NCBI GenBank assembly: GCA_040767925.1
Contig: JAXGNN010000002.1
Location: 124,001 to 188,000 of the forward strand
Direction: 5' to 3'
Source: Phil1 sp040767925
GTDB taxonomy: Bacteria; Bacillota; Clostridia; Christensenellales; CAG-138
DNA length: 64,000 nucleotides
In this document: positions 41,466 through 49,887 of the stretch, piece after piece
Layout: the number at the start of each line of letters is the position of its first letter
Numbering within the stretch: position 1 is the stretch's first letter
Notes under the pieces: generated by a model
What the model was told of the DNA's origin: nothing
The model's input: the letters and a program-made list of their open reading frames with translations, nothing else
The model's database searches: none
Position numbers and translations under genes: made by a program

Positions 41466-41953
41466 AGCGTCCCCTGCGGCTTATAGACGAACGCGCGGCT
41501 GTCCTTCGCGCGCATGGTCGCGAGGATGCCGTCGAGGTGATCGTATTCGTGCTGCAAAAGCTCCGAGAGGTCGCCCTCGAATTCGAGCGTGCGCGGGGTC
41601 CAGTTTTCGTCGCGATAATCGACGCGGCAGCGCTTATACCGCATCACGCGCACGAGAAGATGCGGAAAGGACATGCAGTCGTCGAGCACCTCCATCATTT
41701 CCCCTTCGGGAAAGCGCAAAACAGGGTTGACGAAGGCGAAAGGCCGGTCGATCTCCATATAGATGAGCCTTTTGGCGACGCCGATCTGCGGCGCGGCGAT
41801 GGCGCGCCCGCAGGCGTATTTCTCCCGGAAGGCGAAAAGCGTATCCCGCAGATCCGCGACGACGGGGCGCAGAAAGGGAAGCTCCTCCCGCGCGACCTCC
41901 GCGCTTCTCTCATACAGCCTCGGATCGCCGAGAAGAAGTATATCCCGCACCAT
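41462..41953 (-). CDS. def: Peptide deformylase family protein
   Basis: A 163-residue deformylase. Motif 1 is AIAAPQIG, motif 3 is LQHEYDHLDG (metal His pair and catalytic Glu). Motif 2, normally EGCLS, is DDCMS here: the metal-binding Cys is kept. It would remove N-formyl groups from new proteins. The start at 41953 follows GGAAAGGGGGG; upstream in-frame ATGs are less likely. It may be a second paralogue, since it stands apart from fmt/rsmB genes. Confidence 0.82.
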   Translation of the reverse strand: MVRDILLLGDPRLYERSAEVAREELPFLRPVVADLRDTLFAFREKYACGRAIAAPQIGVAKRLIYMEIDRPFAFVNPVLRFPEGEMMEVLDDCMSFPHLLVRVMRYKRCRVDYRDENWTPRTLEFEGDLSELLQHEYDHLDGILATMRAKDSRAFVYKPQGTL

Positions 41954-42140
41954 AAAATCCCCCCTTTCCCATGATTGTAGCATGGGGAAGAGGGCGATGG
42001 AAAGCGCGCCGCGATATTGCAACATTTATGCCCGGATACCTACGATAATCCCTAAAACCTGTCATTTACTCCAACGCGCAAACGTGTTAAATTTATCAGG
42101 TTGGATTTCGAAACTGAAATTACCATTTCGAGGACCCCGT

Positions 42141-42998
42141 ATGAAAGCAATGGATTTTTGCCGGTTCAAGCTCATATGCGCGCTGTTTGAGCACGCGTCG
42201 CTTCCGGCCTTTTTTATCATGCCCGACGGAACGTTGCGCATCAACGGCAAACTGCGGGAAAAGCTGCGCGCGAAACACGTCCTCATCCAAAGCAGCCCGG
42301 ACGGGCGGATCGTTTTGATCGGCGCCGCGGACGGCGCCGCGCCGGAAGCCTGCCGCGTCTCGTGGGACGGAAAGGCGCGCGCCGGCGCGCTGGCGGAGAT
42401 CCTCAGGGCTTCGGGCGTCGCCCTTCCCGCGCGCTATATCGCCGAATGGGACGAAGCCGCGTCGCTGTGGCAGTGCGAGCGCGGCGCGGCCTCCCCGGCG
42501 CGCGCACGCCCGGCCAAGGCGCTTTCCGCGCTCGGCGGAGCGAAGGCCGACGACGAAAGATCCCCGGCGGACGGCCTTTTATTGGAGGAAACCTTCCTCC
42601 TCGGGCGAAGCGGCTTTCTCCAGCGTGCGGCCGTCCCGCAACGCTTATCGACCGGAGCGGAAGCGCCGGAGGGGTCCGCGCAGGCACGGCGCACGTGGCT
42701 GAAAGGGCGTCGCGACGCGGACAGCCGCGGTGTGCGCTACTCCCGGGAAACGCATGCGGCCAAAAAAGGCGTCCCGGGCACCGGCGGCCTCCCCGCCGGC
42801 AAAGCGCCGCTCGACATGCTGCTTGCCGGAAAGAAACGGATCATCCGGGAATTTCCCGCCGCGAGGGATGACGGCGCGGAGAGCGCGCAGCTCTCCATGC
42901 TCTTCGACGAGCTGGCAAAAACGCTGCAGAACGCCTGCGCGGTCTGCCGGGAGCAGCCGTTCGTCTCCCTCCCCGCCGCCCGTGAAGGCATCGGATAA
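42141..42998 (+). CDS. Hypothetical protein, unrecognised
   Basis: A 285-residue protein that I do not recognise. The N-terminal 45 residues (FCRFKLICALFEHASLPAFF, then a short beta-strand-like IMPDGTLRINGKLREKL) look folded; about 115-230 is Ala/Arg/Gly-rich and low in predicted structure; the C-terminus (LSMLFDELAKTLQNACAVCR) is helical with a CxxC. No signal peptide or membrane segment. RBS weak. Its GC-rich third positions match those of genes around it. Confidence 0.5.
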   Translation: MKAMDFCRFKLICALFEHASLPAFFIMPDGTLRINGKLREKLRAKHVLIQSSPDGRIVLIGAADGAAPEACRVSWDGKARAGALAEILRASGVALPARYIAEWDEAASLWQCERGAASPARARPAKALSALGGAKADDERSPADGLLLEETFLLGRSGFLQRAAVPQRLSTGAEAPEGSAQARRTWLKGRRDADSRGVRYSRETHAAKKGVPGTGGLPAGKAPLDMLLAGKKRIIREFPAARDDGAESAQLSMLFDELAKTLQNACAVCREQPFVSLPAAREGIG

Positions 42999-43079
42999 CG
43001 AACAAAGAACCCGGAACATGGGCATCAGCCCTCGATCATCCCGAGGGCTTGCGCCCAAGACTGGCCCTTTTTCAGGCCG

Positions 43080-43364
43080 CTATTTCAGCTTGGTTCCGGC
43101 GTACTTGATGAGGTCGTACCCCCCGTTGGCGGCGAGGCTCACGACGACCCCGTTGACGAGGGAGAGCGCCGCGCTCGCCCAGTTCAGGGCGTCGGTGAAA
43201 TAAAGGGCTGCGATGAGCACCACGGACGCGACCATCCACGAGAACAGCCGCGTGGGGATCTTCTCTATGAAGCCGACCCCCTTGAAGATCTGCGTGACGG
43301 CCATCGTGGCCCCGAGCGCGCCCGCGTAGGTCGCGAGCGTGGACCAGGCGAAGAACTCTTCCAT
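43080..43364 (-). CDS. Small holin-like membrane protein
   Basis: A 94-residue protein with an N-terminal charged start, two to three helices (about 9-28, 41-58, 63-80) and a short basic tail (YDLIKYAGTKLK). The layout resembles small holins, but no lysin or phage gene is nearby. It could equally be a housekeeping small membrane protein. RBS AGGAGGTAGCCCATG is strong. Confidence 0.6.
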   Translation of the reverse strand: MEEFFAWSTLATYAGALGATMAVTQIFKGVGFIEKIPTRLFSWMVASVVLIAALYFTDALNWASAALSLVNGVVVSLAANGGYDLIKYAGTKLK

Positions 43365-43458
43365 GGGCTACCTCCTTTCGGGCGGCTATTATCTTATATG
43401 CGCGACGAGGGGGAGGAGATTCCCCGTTTTTTGTAAAGAAGTATTTACGGCATGACGC

Positions 43459-43489
43459 AAAGCGCCGCGGGACCAAGAGGCCCGCGGCG
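43459..43489 (-). terminator. Probable terminator downstream of the SH3-like gene
   Basis: CGCCGCGGG (43463-43471), loop ACCAAGAGG, CCCGCGGCG (43481-43489), followed on the minus strand by CTTTGC, a weak U-run. Confidence 0.5.
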
Positions 43490-43507
43490 TTCTGATCGCG
43501 TGATTCC

Positions 43508-44884
43508 TCAATAGGTCAGGTAATCCCCGTAGGCGGCCTTGAGCTTTTCGAGCATCTCCTTCTCGTACTTCTTCTGCGCGGCGGTAAATTCCGGGAAGCC
43601 GCTGCCTATGAAATCGACGATGCGATTCCCGTCCCGATAGCGCAGGTGGTAGGGGCCGTCGGGAATCCAGGGGGAAAGCTTCCTCCCGGCGATCTCCCGA
43701 AGCTGCGCCTTCGCCTGCGCGTCGGTATCGTAGACGAATACGTGCATCCCGAAGCAGGAAAGGCCGCCCTTGAGCCGCACCGTCACGATGCGCCTCGCCG
43801 TGACCTTGACGCGCATGTCCGCGGGGGGCGCGTAATATCCCTTGAGGTCGATGGCCCCCGCCGGGCTGAAATCGAAATACACGGGGTCGCCGATTCCGTC
43901 CAGCTCGATCACCTCGATCTTATCGATGTTCTTCTTCCCCAAAAGGCCGACGGCAGGGTCGTTATACCAGCCCTCAACGGCGGAATCCGTCAGATATTTG
44001 CCGAACACATACGCCTTTTTCCCCTGCCATGCGATTTCACACCAGTTTCCGATCACGCCCGTGCAGGAGACCTTCTCGCCCGCGCTCAACTCATACAGCA
44101 CCGCGGATTCCGCCCGGCTCGCGGGGAGCGCGCGGACGTTGACCGGCTCCGTCGCGTAGAGCGCGACGGGCGCGTACTGCTCCTGCCTGGCGGGCGCCTC
44201 GAAGAGATACGCGTCATACGCGTAGGCGAGCGCGCCCTCGTATTCGAGGATGGCCCAGTCCCCCTGGATGCCGACCTTTGTGACGCATTGGCCGCTCGCG
44301 AGCACCGCGATCCCCTCATAGGAGGTGCCCGGTCCCCTCCTCACGAATAGGTCGCCCACGAGCGGGTAGACTTCCACCGGCTTGATCGATACCGCCTCGC
44401 CCTTCTTCCCCGAGACAGCGTTCGGATTCCTGTCGCTCCCGAATTTCGTGCCGTACAGGAAAACCACGATGCGCGGCCCCTCGTCCCCGCCGGGCGAAAC
44501 CTTCAAAGCCGTATACTGGTTGGTGTTTGCAAGCTGCAGGAGCGTGGGAGCTTCCTCCGCGTCCAGCCGATGGGTGACGCCGTCGACCTTCACCCGGTTG
44601 TTGAAGGCGACGTAGGTTTCCCCGTCCACCACAACGGTCTGCGCGAGCGCCGGGACCGCGATGAGCGCCGCGAGCAGCGCGGCAGCCGGGATCAGCGCAA
44701 AGCGCAGGCGCGGCGCGCGGCGCGTGGGCTTTTTAGCGTCGCCCTTTTCGCGGACGCGTGCGTAAATCGCCTCCAGCAGGGCGGGAAAGCCCGCCCTTTC
44801 GCTTTCGCTTCGCGCCGTCGCGCGAAGGAGCGCGTCCAGGTTCCTTTGATGGTTCTTATCGTTCTTGTCGTATGATTCACTCAT
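43508..44884 (-). CDS. Membrane-anchored SH3-like protein, probable anti-sigma partner
   Basis: A 458-residue protein. N-terminal cytoplasmic part (1-60), one membrane helix (LIPAAALLAALIAVPALAQ), then an outer portion with two bacterial SH3-like modules (about 176-240, FVRRGPGTSYEGIAV; 245-310, VNVRALPASRAESAV) and a C-terminal alpha/beta domain ending in KLKAAYGDYLTY. It begins 8 bases before the end of the sigma gene, so the pair is translationally coupled. The layout fits a sigma/anti-sigma pair sensing the cell wall (inference). Confidence 0.75.
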   Translation of the reverse strand: MSESYDKNDKNHQRNLDALLRATARSESERAGFPALLEAIYARVREKGDAKKPTRRAPRLRFALIPAAALLAALIAVPALAQTVVVDGETYVAFNNRVKVDGVTHRLDAEEAPTLLQLANTNQYTALKVSPGGDEGPRIVVFLYGTKFGSDRNPNAVSGKKGEAVSIKPVEVYPLVGDLFVRRGPGTSYEGIAVLASGQCVTKVGIQGDWAILEYEGALAYAYDAYLFEAPARQEQYAPVALYATEPVNVRALPASRAESAVLYELSAGEKVSCTGVIGNWCEIAWQGKKAYVFGKYLTDSAVEGWYNDPAVGLLGKKNIDKIEVIELDGIGDPVYFDFSPAGAIDLKGYYAPPADMRVKVTARRIVTVRLKGGLSCFGMHVFVYDTDAQAKAQLREIAGRKLSPWIPDGPYHLRYRDGNRIVDFIGSGFPEFTAAQKKYEKEMLEKLKAAYGDYLTY

Positions 44885-45389
44885 TTGCCATGACCTCGCT
44901 TTCCAGCATCTTCTCCAACAGGCTCCTCGCGCGAGAGAGCCGCGAGCGGTACGTGCCATGGGGGATGCGCAGCGCGCGCGCCGCCTCCCCGGTGGAAAGC
45001 TCCGCGAAATAGTGCAGGACGACGGGTTCCCGGTAAAGGGCGGGCAGCGACTCGATCCTTTGCCAGACGAGCCGCGTCAGCTCCTTCTCCTCGAGCGCCT
45101 CCTCCATCCCCGGCGCGGCGCCGGCAGCCGGGGATTCGGGGATTTCTCCGGGAAGGGAGATGCGGTTTTCCCGCCTGAGCTGATTGAAAACGAGGTTCCG
45201 GCAGGTTTTGTAAAGCCAGCCCCGCCGCTGCGCCGCGTGCAGCTTCATCAAAGCGCCCCAGTTCTCGTATGCCCTGAGGAAGGTGGATTGCGTCGCGTCC
45301 GCGGCCGCGTCCCTGTCGTGCGTCAAGCCGTATGCCGTCCAGTACACCATGGCTGCATGGGCGCCATACATCGCGTCGAATTCGTCCAA
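44877..45389 (-). CDS. ECF-type RNA polymerase sigma factor
   Basis: A 170-residue sigma factor with region 2 (AADATQSTFLRAYENW and LYKTCRNLVFNQLRRE) and region 4 (LPALYREPVVLHYFAELSTG, EAARALRIPHGTYRSRLSRA). It precedes and overlaps the SH3-like membrane protein. The 145-base stretch upstream (45390-45534) is AT-rich in part and contains no gene. Confidence 0.9.
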   Translation of the reverse strand: MDEFDAMYGAHAAMVYWTAYGLTHDRDAAADATQSTFLRAYENWGALMKLHAAQRRGWLYKTCRNLVFNQLRRENRISLPGEIPESPAAGAAPGMEEALEEKELTRLVWQRIESLPALYREPVVLHYFAELSTGEAARALRIPHGTYRSRLSRARSLLEKMLESEVMANE

Positions 45390-45534
45390 ACCCCGTTACC
45401 CCCTGCGCGTTTGCCTGTCTGATACTATAACAAATATCGGGTGGGATTTGTTGCGGCGGCCCGCAATTATTTCCAAAATAAAAACGGAGCCGAAAGGCCC
45501 CGCGCGTCTGTCCGATGAGTGCTGAATGATCCAA

Positions 45535-45705
45535 TCAATACCGCTTTTTGCGCCGTTTGGGGATGCCCATGCCCGCGAGCTCCTGCAGCGCCTCGTATTC
45601 CTCGGGCGTACGGGGAAGCGAGGGCATCATGCCCGTGGTCTCGTTCGCGGAGGCGGTGGTCGCCATGTCGAGATATTCCTCGTCGGTTTTGATTTTCTTC
45701 GGCAT
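45535..45705 (-). CDS. Small hypothetical protein (56 aa)
   Basis: MPKKIKTDEEYLDMATTASA is the opening; the C-terminus is GMGIPKRRKKRY. No membrane segment. The ATG at 45705 is chosen because AAAGGAG precedes it. It is divergent from another small protein. Unrecognised. Confidence 0.55.
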   Translation of the reverse strand: MPKKIKTDEEYLDMATTASANETTGMMPSLPRTPEEYEALQELAGMGIPKRRKKRY

Positions 45706-45818
45706 AATGAAAGCTCCTTTTTTCTTAGCTTTTATTTTCGCCGCGGATATTATGCGAAAAAGTCCACCGGGCATCGGCGGCGGTTTCCCCGGGCAAGCTA
45801 GAAACGGAGGTGAACTTC

Positions 45819-45995
45819 ATGGGACCCAAATTCGACAACATGTATCTCCTGTTCGAGGGCGATCCCGAGGCGCGGCGCTATTTCGAGGACCTGCCGGATT
45901 ATGTGCGCGATCAGATCAAATCCCGCGCGGACAACGTCAATTCGATCGACAGCCTGAGGGATTACGCCGAAAACCTTCTGCGCGGCGACGACTGA
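45819..45995 (+). CDS. Small hypothetical protein (58 aa)
   Basis: MGPKFDNMYLLFEGDPEARR opens an acidic, probably helical protein; DLPDYVRDQIKSRADNV and DYAENLLRGDD follow. ATG at 45819 has ACGGAGGTG seven bases upstream, a strong RBS. It ends before a terminator, so it is a separate unit. Unrecognised; the length and pattern recall small sporulation or regulatory proteins. Confidence 0.65.
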   Translation: MGPKFDNMYLLFEGDPEARRYFEDLPDYVRDQIKSRADNVNSIDSLRDYAENLLRGDD

Positions 45996-46011
45996 CGCCG
46001 CAAAGCGGGAA

Positions 46012-46056
46012 AAGCGCCCCGCTCTTTCCGAACGAGGCGCTTGTCTTTTTTGCCGG
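46012..46056 (+). terminator. Terminator after the 58-aa gene
   Basis: AAGCGCC and GGCGCTT pair, with several inner pairs, and are followed by GTCTTTTTTG on the plus strand. Confidence 0.65.
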
Positions 46057-46087
46057 CGCGGCTGCAGCTTCGACGAACGCGCCGCGC

Positions 46088-47107
46088 TCACTCCCCCTTC
46101 ATGCCGATGGCCTTGGCGCGGCCGTCGAGTATGTCGACCGAGAGCCGGATCGACTCGCCGATGGCGGCCTCGATGTTGTCCTCGGTGACGCCCAGCGGAT
46201 CGCAGCCGAGGGCCTTGTCGATGAAAAGCTCCGCGCACTGGAGGTCGGCGAACTTCACCATGTCGAGACCCGGCTCGTGGCCCGCCTTCTTCTGTTCCCT
46301 CATGATCTTCCTGCCGCCGAGCACATACATCCACCTGGGGATGGTCTTGATCTTCTTTTCGGGGCAGCCCATGTACTTATGGACGATTTTCAGGAATTTC
46401 ACCCACGTGAGGTTGAAATACCCGATCGGGTAGCATTTGGCGCCCCGGCTTTGCTCGAGCGCGCCCACGATCGCCTGGGCGACCTGGCGCACCGTCACCA
46501 TCGTGGTGCCGCCCTCGGGGTACATGGTGGCCTTCTTCATGCCGCGGATTATTTCGACCAAAAACACCCACACGGGCTTCCTGCCCGGCTGCGCGCCGAA
46601 GATATAGGGCAATTCGAGCATCGCGACGTCGAAATCCTCATCGGAGAGCGCGAGCGCGACATGCTCCTGGTCGATCCTGCTGCGGATGTAGGGATGCCAC
46701 TTGGCAAGCTCCTTCTCCGGCCATATTTTGGCGAAATACGAAAAATACGAGCCGCAGACGACCGCGTGCTTGACGCCCGAGGCCTTCGCGACGCGAAGGA
46801 GCTTCTCCAGGGGCGTGATGTTGTAGCGCTTGAACATCTCGTAGATGGGCGCGGGGCCTTCCACGCGCTCGTCCACGCCCGCCGCGAACACGAACCCATC
46901 GCAGCCCTTGAAGTGCCCCGCCAATTCCGCGTCGCTCATCTCCACATAATTTCCGAACGTCAGATTCATCTCGGGCGGAAGATACGCGCCCTCCGGGACG
47001 GGCGGCAGCGCGAGCGCGGACACCTCGTGCCCCTTCCGGATGAGTTCCTTCGCCGCCGCGCTCCCGAGAAGGCCCGTGCCGCCGATTATAAACACCTTCA
47101 TCGCCAT
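46088..47107 (-). CDS. NAD(P)-dependent epimerase/dehydratase-like protein
   Basis: A 339-residue extended short-chain dehydrogenase. The dinucleotide loop IIGGTGLLGSAAAKELIRKG is at the N-terminus; the canonical YxxxK is not obvious, with YFSYFAKIWPEKELAK in its place. It could be a sugar-nucleotide epimerase, an NmrA-like sensor or a reductase. RBS AAAGGAGCG. No clustered pathway genes. Confidence 0.75.
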   Translation of the reverse strand: MAMKVFIIGGTGLLGSAAAKELIRKGHEVSALALPPVPEGAYLPPEMNLTFGNYVEMSDAELAGHFKGCDGFVFAAGVDERVEGPAPIYEMFKRYNITPLEKLLRVAKASGVKHAVVCGSYFSYFAKIWPEKELAKWHPYIRSRIDQEHVALALSDEDFDVAMLELPYIFGAQPGRKPVWVFLVEIIRGMKKATMYPEGGTTMVTVRQVAQAIVGALEQSRGAKCYPIGYFNLTWVKFLKIVHKYMGCPEKKIKTIPRWMYVLGGRKIMREQKKAGHEPGLDMVKFADLQCAELFIDKALGCDPLGVTEDNIEAAIGESIRLSVDILDGRAKAIGMKGE

Positions 47108-47179
47108 TCGCTCCTTTCGTCATTCGTTCTAGTATTTGAACCGTGCCGTCGCGGTAACCGCGCAAAATGCGCCCGGCGC

Positions 47180-48043
47180 TCAAAGCCGCTTCGCGTACAG
47201 GCGGTACCCGCCTCTTATCGAAAAGCCGCAGGCTGTCGCCGCGCAGACGTTCGCCCGCGCGCCCTCATCCTCGAAATAGACGACCTCCGCGATGCTTTCA
47301 TTCTCCTCGAGCACCGCCGCGAGCGCGCCCGAGAGCAGCGTTTCGGCGTGGCGGCCGTCCCGCCCCGCCGCCATGCCGAAAACCTCCGCCACATTTCCGT
47401 AAACGGAGATAAAAATGCCGCCCGCGATTTTCCCGCCTTCCCGGACGGCGAAGATGCGCCAGTTCCCGAGCTTCTCGCCCAAACGTCGGGCGTTCCAGAA
47501 AACATCCGGAAAATGCGCGTCGTGAAAGGCCGCGTATTCGTCGAACGTTTCGCGCCGGACGCGCTCGACAGGAAAGAACTCGCCCGTTGAAGGCGCAAAC
47601 CGCGCCCTCCCGAGGCGCATGTCCGCGCTCGCCTCGCCGAGCGCGAAGCCGAAGGACGTCAGCGCGCAAATCGCGCGCTCGTTCTCCTTTGCGACGCCGA
47701 CGTTCGCCTCGTACCCGGCGAAATTTTCCTTCAGGTGCAAAAGGAACGCCTCGAAGGCCGCGCAACCCTCCTCCGCGACGAACGCGGTCGACTGCAGGTA
47801 GCCTTCCCCGGGGAGATGAAACAGGGCGAGCACCCCCGCCAATCGCCCGTCCCCTTCATAATAGCCGAGCAGGGAGGAGTTCGCGTCCGCCGCGCGGAAG
47901 CGGTATTCCTCAGCGATCTCCCCCGCGCCGGAAAGCAGCGGGTAGCTCCTGCCGCGCGGTCGCTTGAACAGCCACTCCGTCAGCTCGGCGGCGGCGTTTA
48001 TTTCGTTTTCTCCGATGGGCCTGAGCATCGTTTCCTTCCCCAT
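47180..48043 (-). CDS. GNAT-family N-acetyltransferase
   Basis: A 287-residue protein with two GNAT-like halves. The second half (about 145-287) has the acyl-CoA domain pattern: FFPVERVRRETFDEYAAFHD, GGIFISVYGNVAEVFGMAAG and a C-terminal VCAATACGFSIRGGYRLYA. The first half (LLGYYEGDGRLAGVLALFHL) is degenerate. Substrate unknown. Confidence 0.75.
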   Translation of the reverse strand: MGKETMLRPIGENEINAAAELTEWLFKRPRGRSYPLLSGAGEIAEEYRFRAADANSSLLGYYEGDGRLAGVLALFHLPGEGYLQSTAFVAEEGCAAFEAFLLHLKENFAGYEANVGVAKENERAICALTSFGFALGEASADMRLGRARFAPSTGEFFPVERVRRETFDEYAAFHDAHFPDVFWNARRLGEKLGNWRIFAVREGGKIAGGIFISVYGNVAEVFGMAAGRDGRHAETLLSGALAAVLEENESIAEVVYFEDEGARANVCAATACGFSIRGGYRLYAKRL

Positions 48044-48060
48044 TATCGTCTTTATCGCTT

Positions 48061-48264
48061 TTATCGCCTATTCGCCCTTTTGCTTTGGACGATCATCCTG
48101 ATGGTCATGCCGGCCAGGAGCATCCAGCCGGTCGCCGCAATGGGGGCGACGTTGATAGGATCCGCGCCGAAAACGCCGAAAAGCGAAAGAACCGTTTGCA
48201 GCACGGAGAGCGCCAGTACAAGGACGAGATAGGTCCTCCATTCCTTTCCATTCGATTCGTTCAT
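48061..48264 (-). CDS. Small membrane protein (67 aa)
   Basis: Two helices (about 12-32 and 37-57) and a basic tail (VQSKRANRR). The ATG at 48264 has GGAGGGGAGG upstream. It lies 17 bases from the GNAT gene on the same strand. Unrecognised. Confidence 0.6.
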   Translation of the reverse strand: MNESNGKEWRTYLVLVLALSVLQTVLSLFGVFGADPINVAPIAATGWMLLAGMTIRMIVQSKRANRR

Positions 48265-48392
48265 ATCCTCCCCTCCTCCTTCCAGCATTTACTATATGAT
48301 AATACATCGGGGGCGTTTTCGCACTTGATGTTTTAAACGTGCGCGCAGAAAAGCGCCCGCGCGAGCGGGCGCTCGACGAGCGCGATATTCGT

Positions 48393-49556
48393 TTATTTCG
48401 AATTCCCCTCCTCGGGAACCCGCGTGCCGCAGTTTCCGCAGAACACGGTTCCGGGCAGGAGTTCCCCGCCGCAGACGCCGCAGAAGCGCGCCGCGTTTTT
48501 ACCGCTTTTCCCGTTGTTATCGCCGTCTTTGCCTCCCAGGCTGGAGAGCCGCGCGTCCAATCGCGCGCTATACGCTTCGGGCGGCGCCGAAGTCTCCCGC
48601 GCGCCGGCGTCCCCGGCGAACGCGGGCGCTTGCGCCGCCTTCGCCTTTTTGCCGTTCGCGAACAGCTTGATGATCTCAAACATGCCGCCCGTGACCGCCG
48701 CGCCGATGAGCGAGCCGCCACGCCCCGTTTTGACCGCGATCACGACGACGGCCGCGATCGCCGCGAGCGCATAGGCGATGCCCAGTATCGTTACCGTCCT
48801 CGTCGGTATGGGCGTGTTTTTCGTCACGCGCCTGAAGACGAGTACCGGGACCATCAGCGCCAGCAGCACGATGGCGAAGCTCAGTACGGAATCGAGCGAG
48901 CCGACGCCCGTGATGTTCAAAAGCGCGCCGCCCCCGAAGGTCTGCTTCTTCGGCTCCTCGGTGAACCGCATGCCGTCGACGACGGTCTTCATGACCGCCT
49001 CCTGGGCGCGCGTGATCTCGCCGAGATACGAATGCAGCGTCACGTTAACGGCGCGGTTGTTGTAAATGGTGTAATACTGCAGCCCGAAGGTCGTATAATT
49101 GTCCTCGGTGTAATCGAAGCGCAGCTCGAGGAAGCGCGACTGGCCGTGCCCGTATTCGACGCAGCCCGTGAGCTTCGCGCCGACGTCCGCAAAGCCCTTC
49201 TCCATCTCCTCCATGCTTTGCCGGAATTCCTCCTCGCTCAGCCCGCTCATCGAGACGACCGGGCTTTTGGATACCGTGAGCACGATCTCGTACTCCCCGT
49301 TTTCCTCGAGGGCGTTGAGGTAAATTTCCTGCTCCTCCATGATGTCGAGGAGTTCCCCGCGCGTCATCTCGATGAGCGCGAGGTCGGGGTCGTCCTCGGT
49401 GACGTCGCGCGTGAAGACGAGCAGATTCGCCGGCATGGTGATTTCGACGCCCACCTCGTCGAGCGCGTACAGCCCGCCCCCGGCGGCGAGCGCCGGGCGA
49501 AACGCCGCAAGGCAGAGGAGCGCCGCGGCAGTCAACGTAAGAATCTTTTTCATCAT
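48393..49556 (-). CDS. Secreted/membrane protein with C-terminal zinc ribbon
   Basis: A 387-residue protein: signal peptide (ILTLTAAALLCLAAFRPALA), an extracytoplasmic alpha/beta domain (about 27-205), three helices (about 212-300), and a cytoplasmic tail ending in FCGVCGGELLPGTVFCGNCG, a CxxC-x13-CxxC zinc ribbon. Similar zinc-ribbon proteins in Clostridia are uncharacterised. Confidence 0.75.
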   Translation of the reverse strand: MMKKILTLTAAALLCLAAFRPALAAGGGLYALDEVGVEITMPANLLVFTRDVTEDDPDLALIEMTRGELLDIMEEQEIYLNALEENGEYEIVLTVSKSPVVSMSGLSEEEFRQSMEEMEKGFADVGAKLTGCVEYGHGQSRFLELRFDYTEDNYTTFGLQYYTIYNNRAVNVTLHSYLGEITRAQEAVMKTVVDGMRFTEEPKKQTFGGGALLNITGVGSLDSVLSFAIVLLALMVPVLVFRRVTKNTPIPTRTVTILGIAYALAAIAAVVVIAVKTGRGGSLIGAAVTGGMFEIIKLFANGKKAKAAQAPAFAGDAGARETSAPPEAYSARLDARLSSLGGKDGDNNGKSGKNAARFCGVCGGELLPGTVFCGNCGTRVPEEGNSK

Positions 49557-49887
49557 AACCCAATACCCCCAAATTCCGGCCGACCGAGCCCGTTTGTCCC
49601 ATGATAAGCATATATCGGAAAAAACGCGTCGTTCCTTGTCGATTGTACCAAAGCGCGCCGCGTGCAGTCAAACGGAAGATTGCGCCAGAGCTGACACGAA
49701 TAACAAGATATCGTATGTAATGAATTTTCCTGTTGATATTTGTAAACGGCTATTGTATAATAAACCAGCTTGAAGTTTTTAAGCTTGGTACAGAGATGCC
49801 GGCAAAACGCGAAGCGCAGGATACCTTTATAGGTTGATTCGTGCCTTGCCGGAATCGGCAGGGTTTTTTTGTGCGGAAAGGGGATTT
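49557..49887 (+). promoter_or_regulatory. Promoter and leader region of pyrR
   Basis: 331 bases without a gene. TTGATA (49733-49738) and TATAAT (49756-49761) at 17 bases form a promoter. A GGTA-CAGAGATGCCGGCA segment and its TACC partner form a structured leader resembling PyrR-binding anti-antiterminators, and a terminator follows at 49844-49870. PyrR with UMP would promote termination. Confidence 0.65.
49844..49870 (+). terminator. Attenuator terminator of pyrR-uraA
   Basis: CCTTGCCG (49844-49851), loop GAAT, CGGCAGGG (49856-49863), then TTTTTTT. Confidence 0.85.

Noticed and set aside
43080..43364. Holin-like gene as evidence of a prophage
   Set aside because: No lysin, portal, capsid or integrase is close by, and many small bacterial membrane proteins share this layout.
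45548..47590. A 680-codon plus-strand frame across the dehydrogenase and GNAT genes
   Set aside because: It has no recognisable domain and overlaps several real genes on the other strand; another high-GC shadow.
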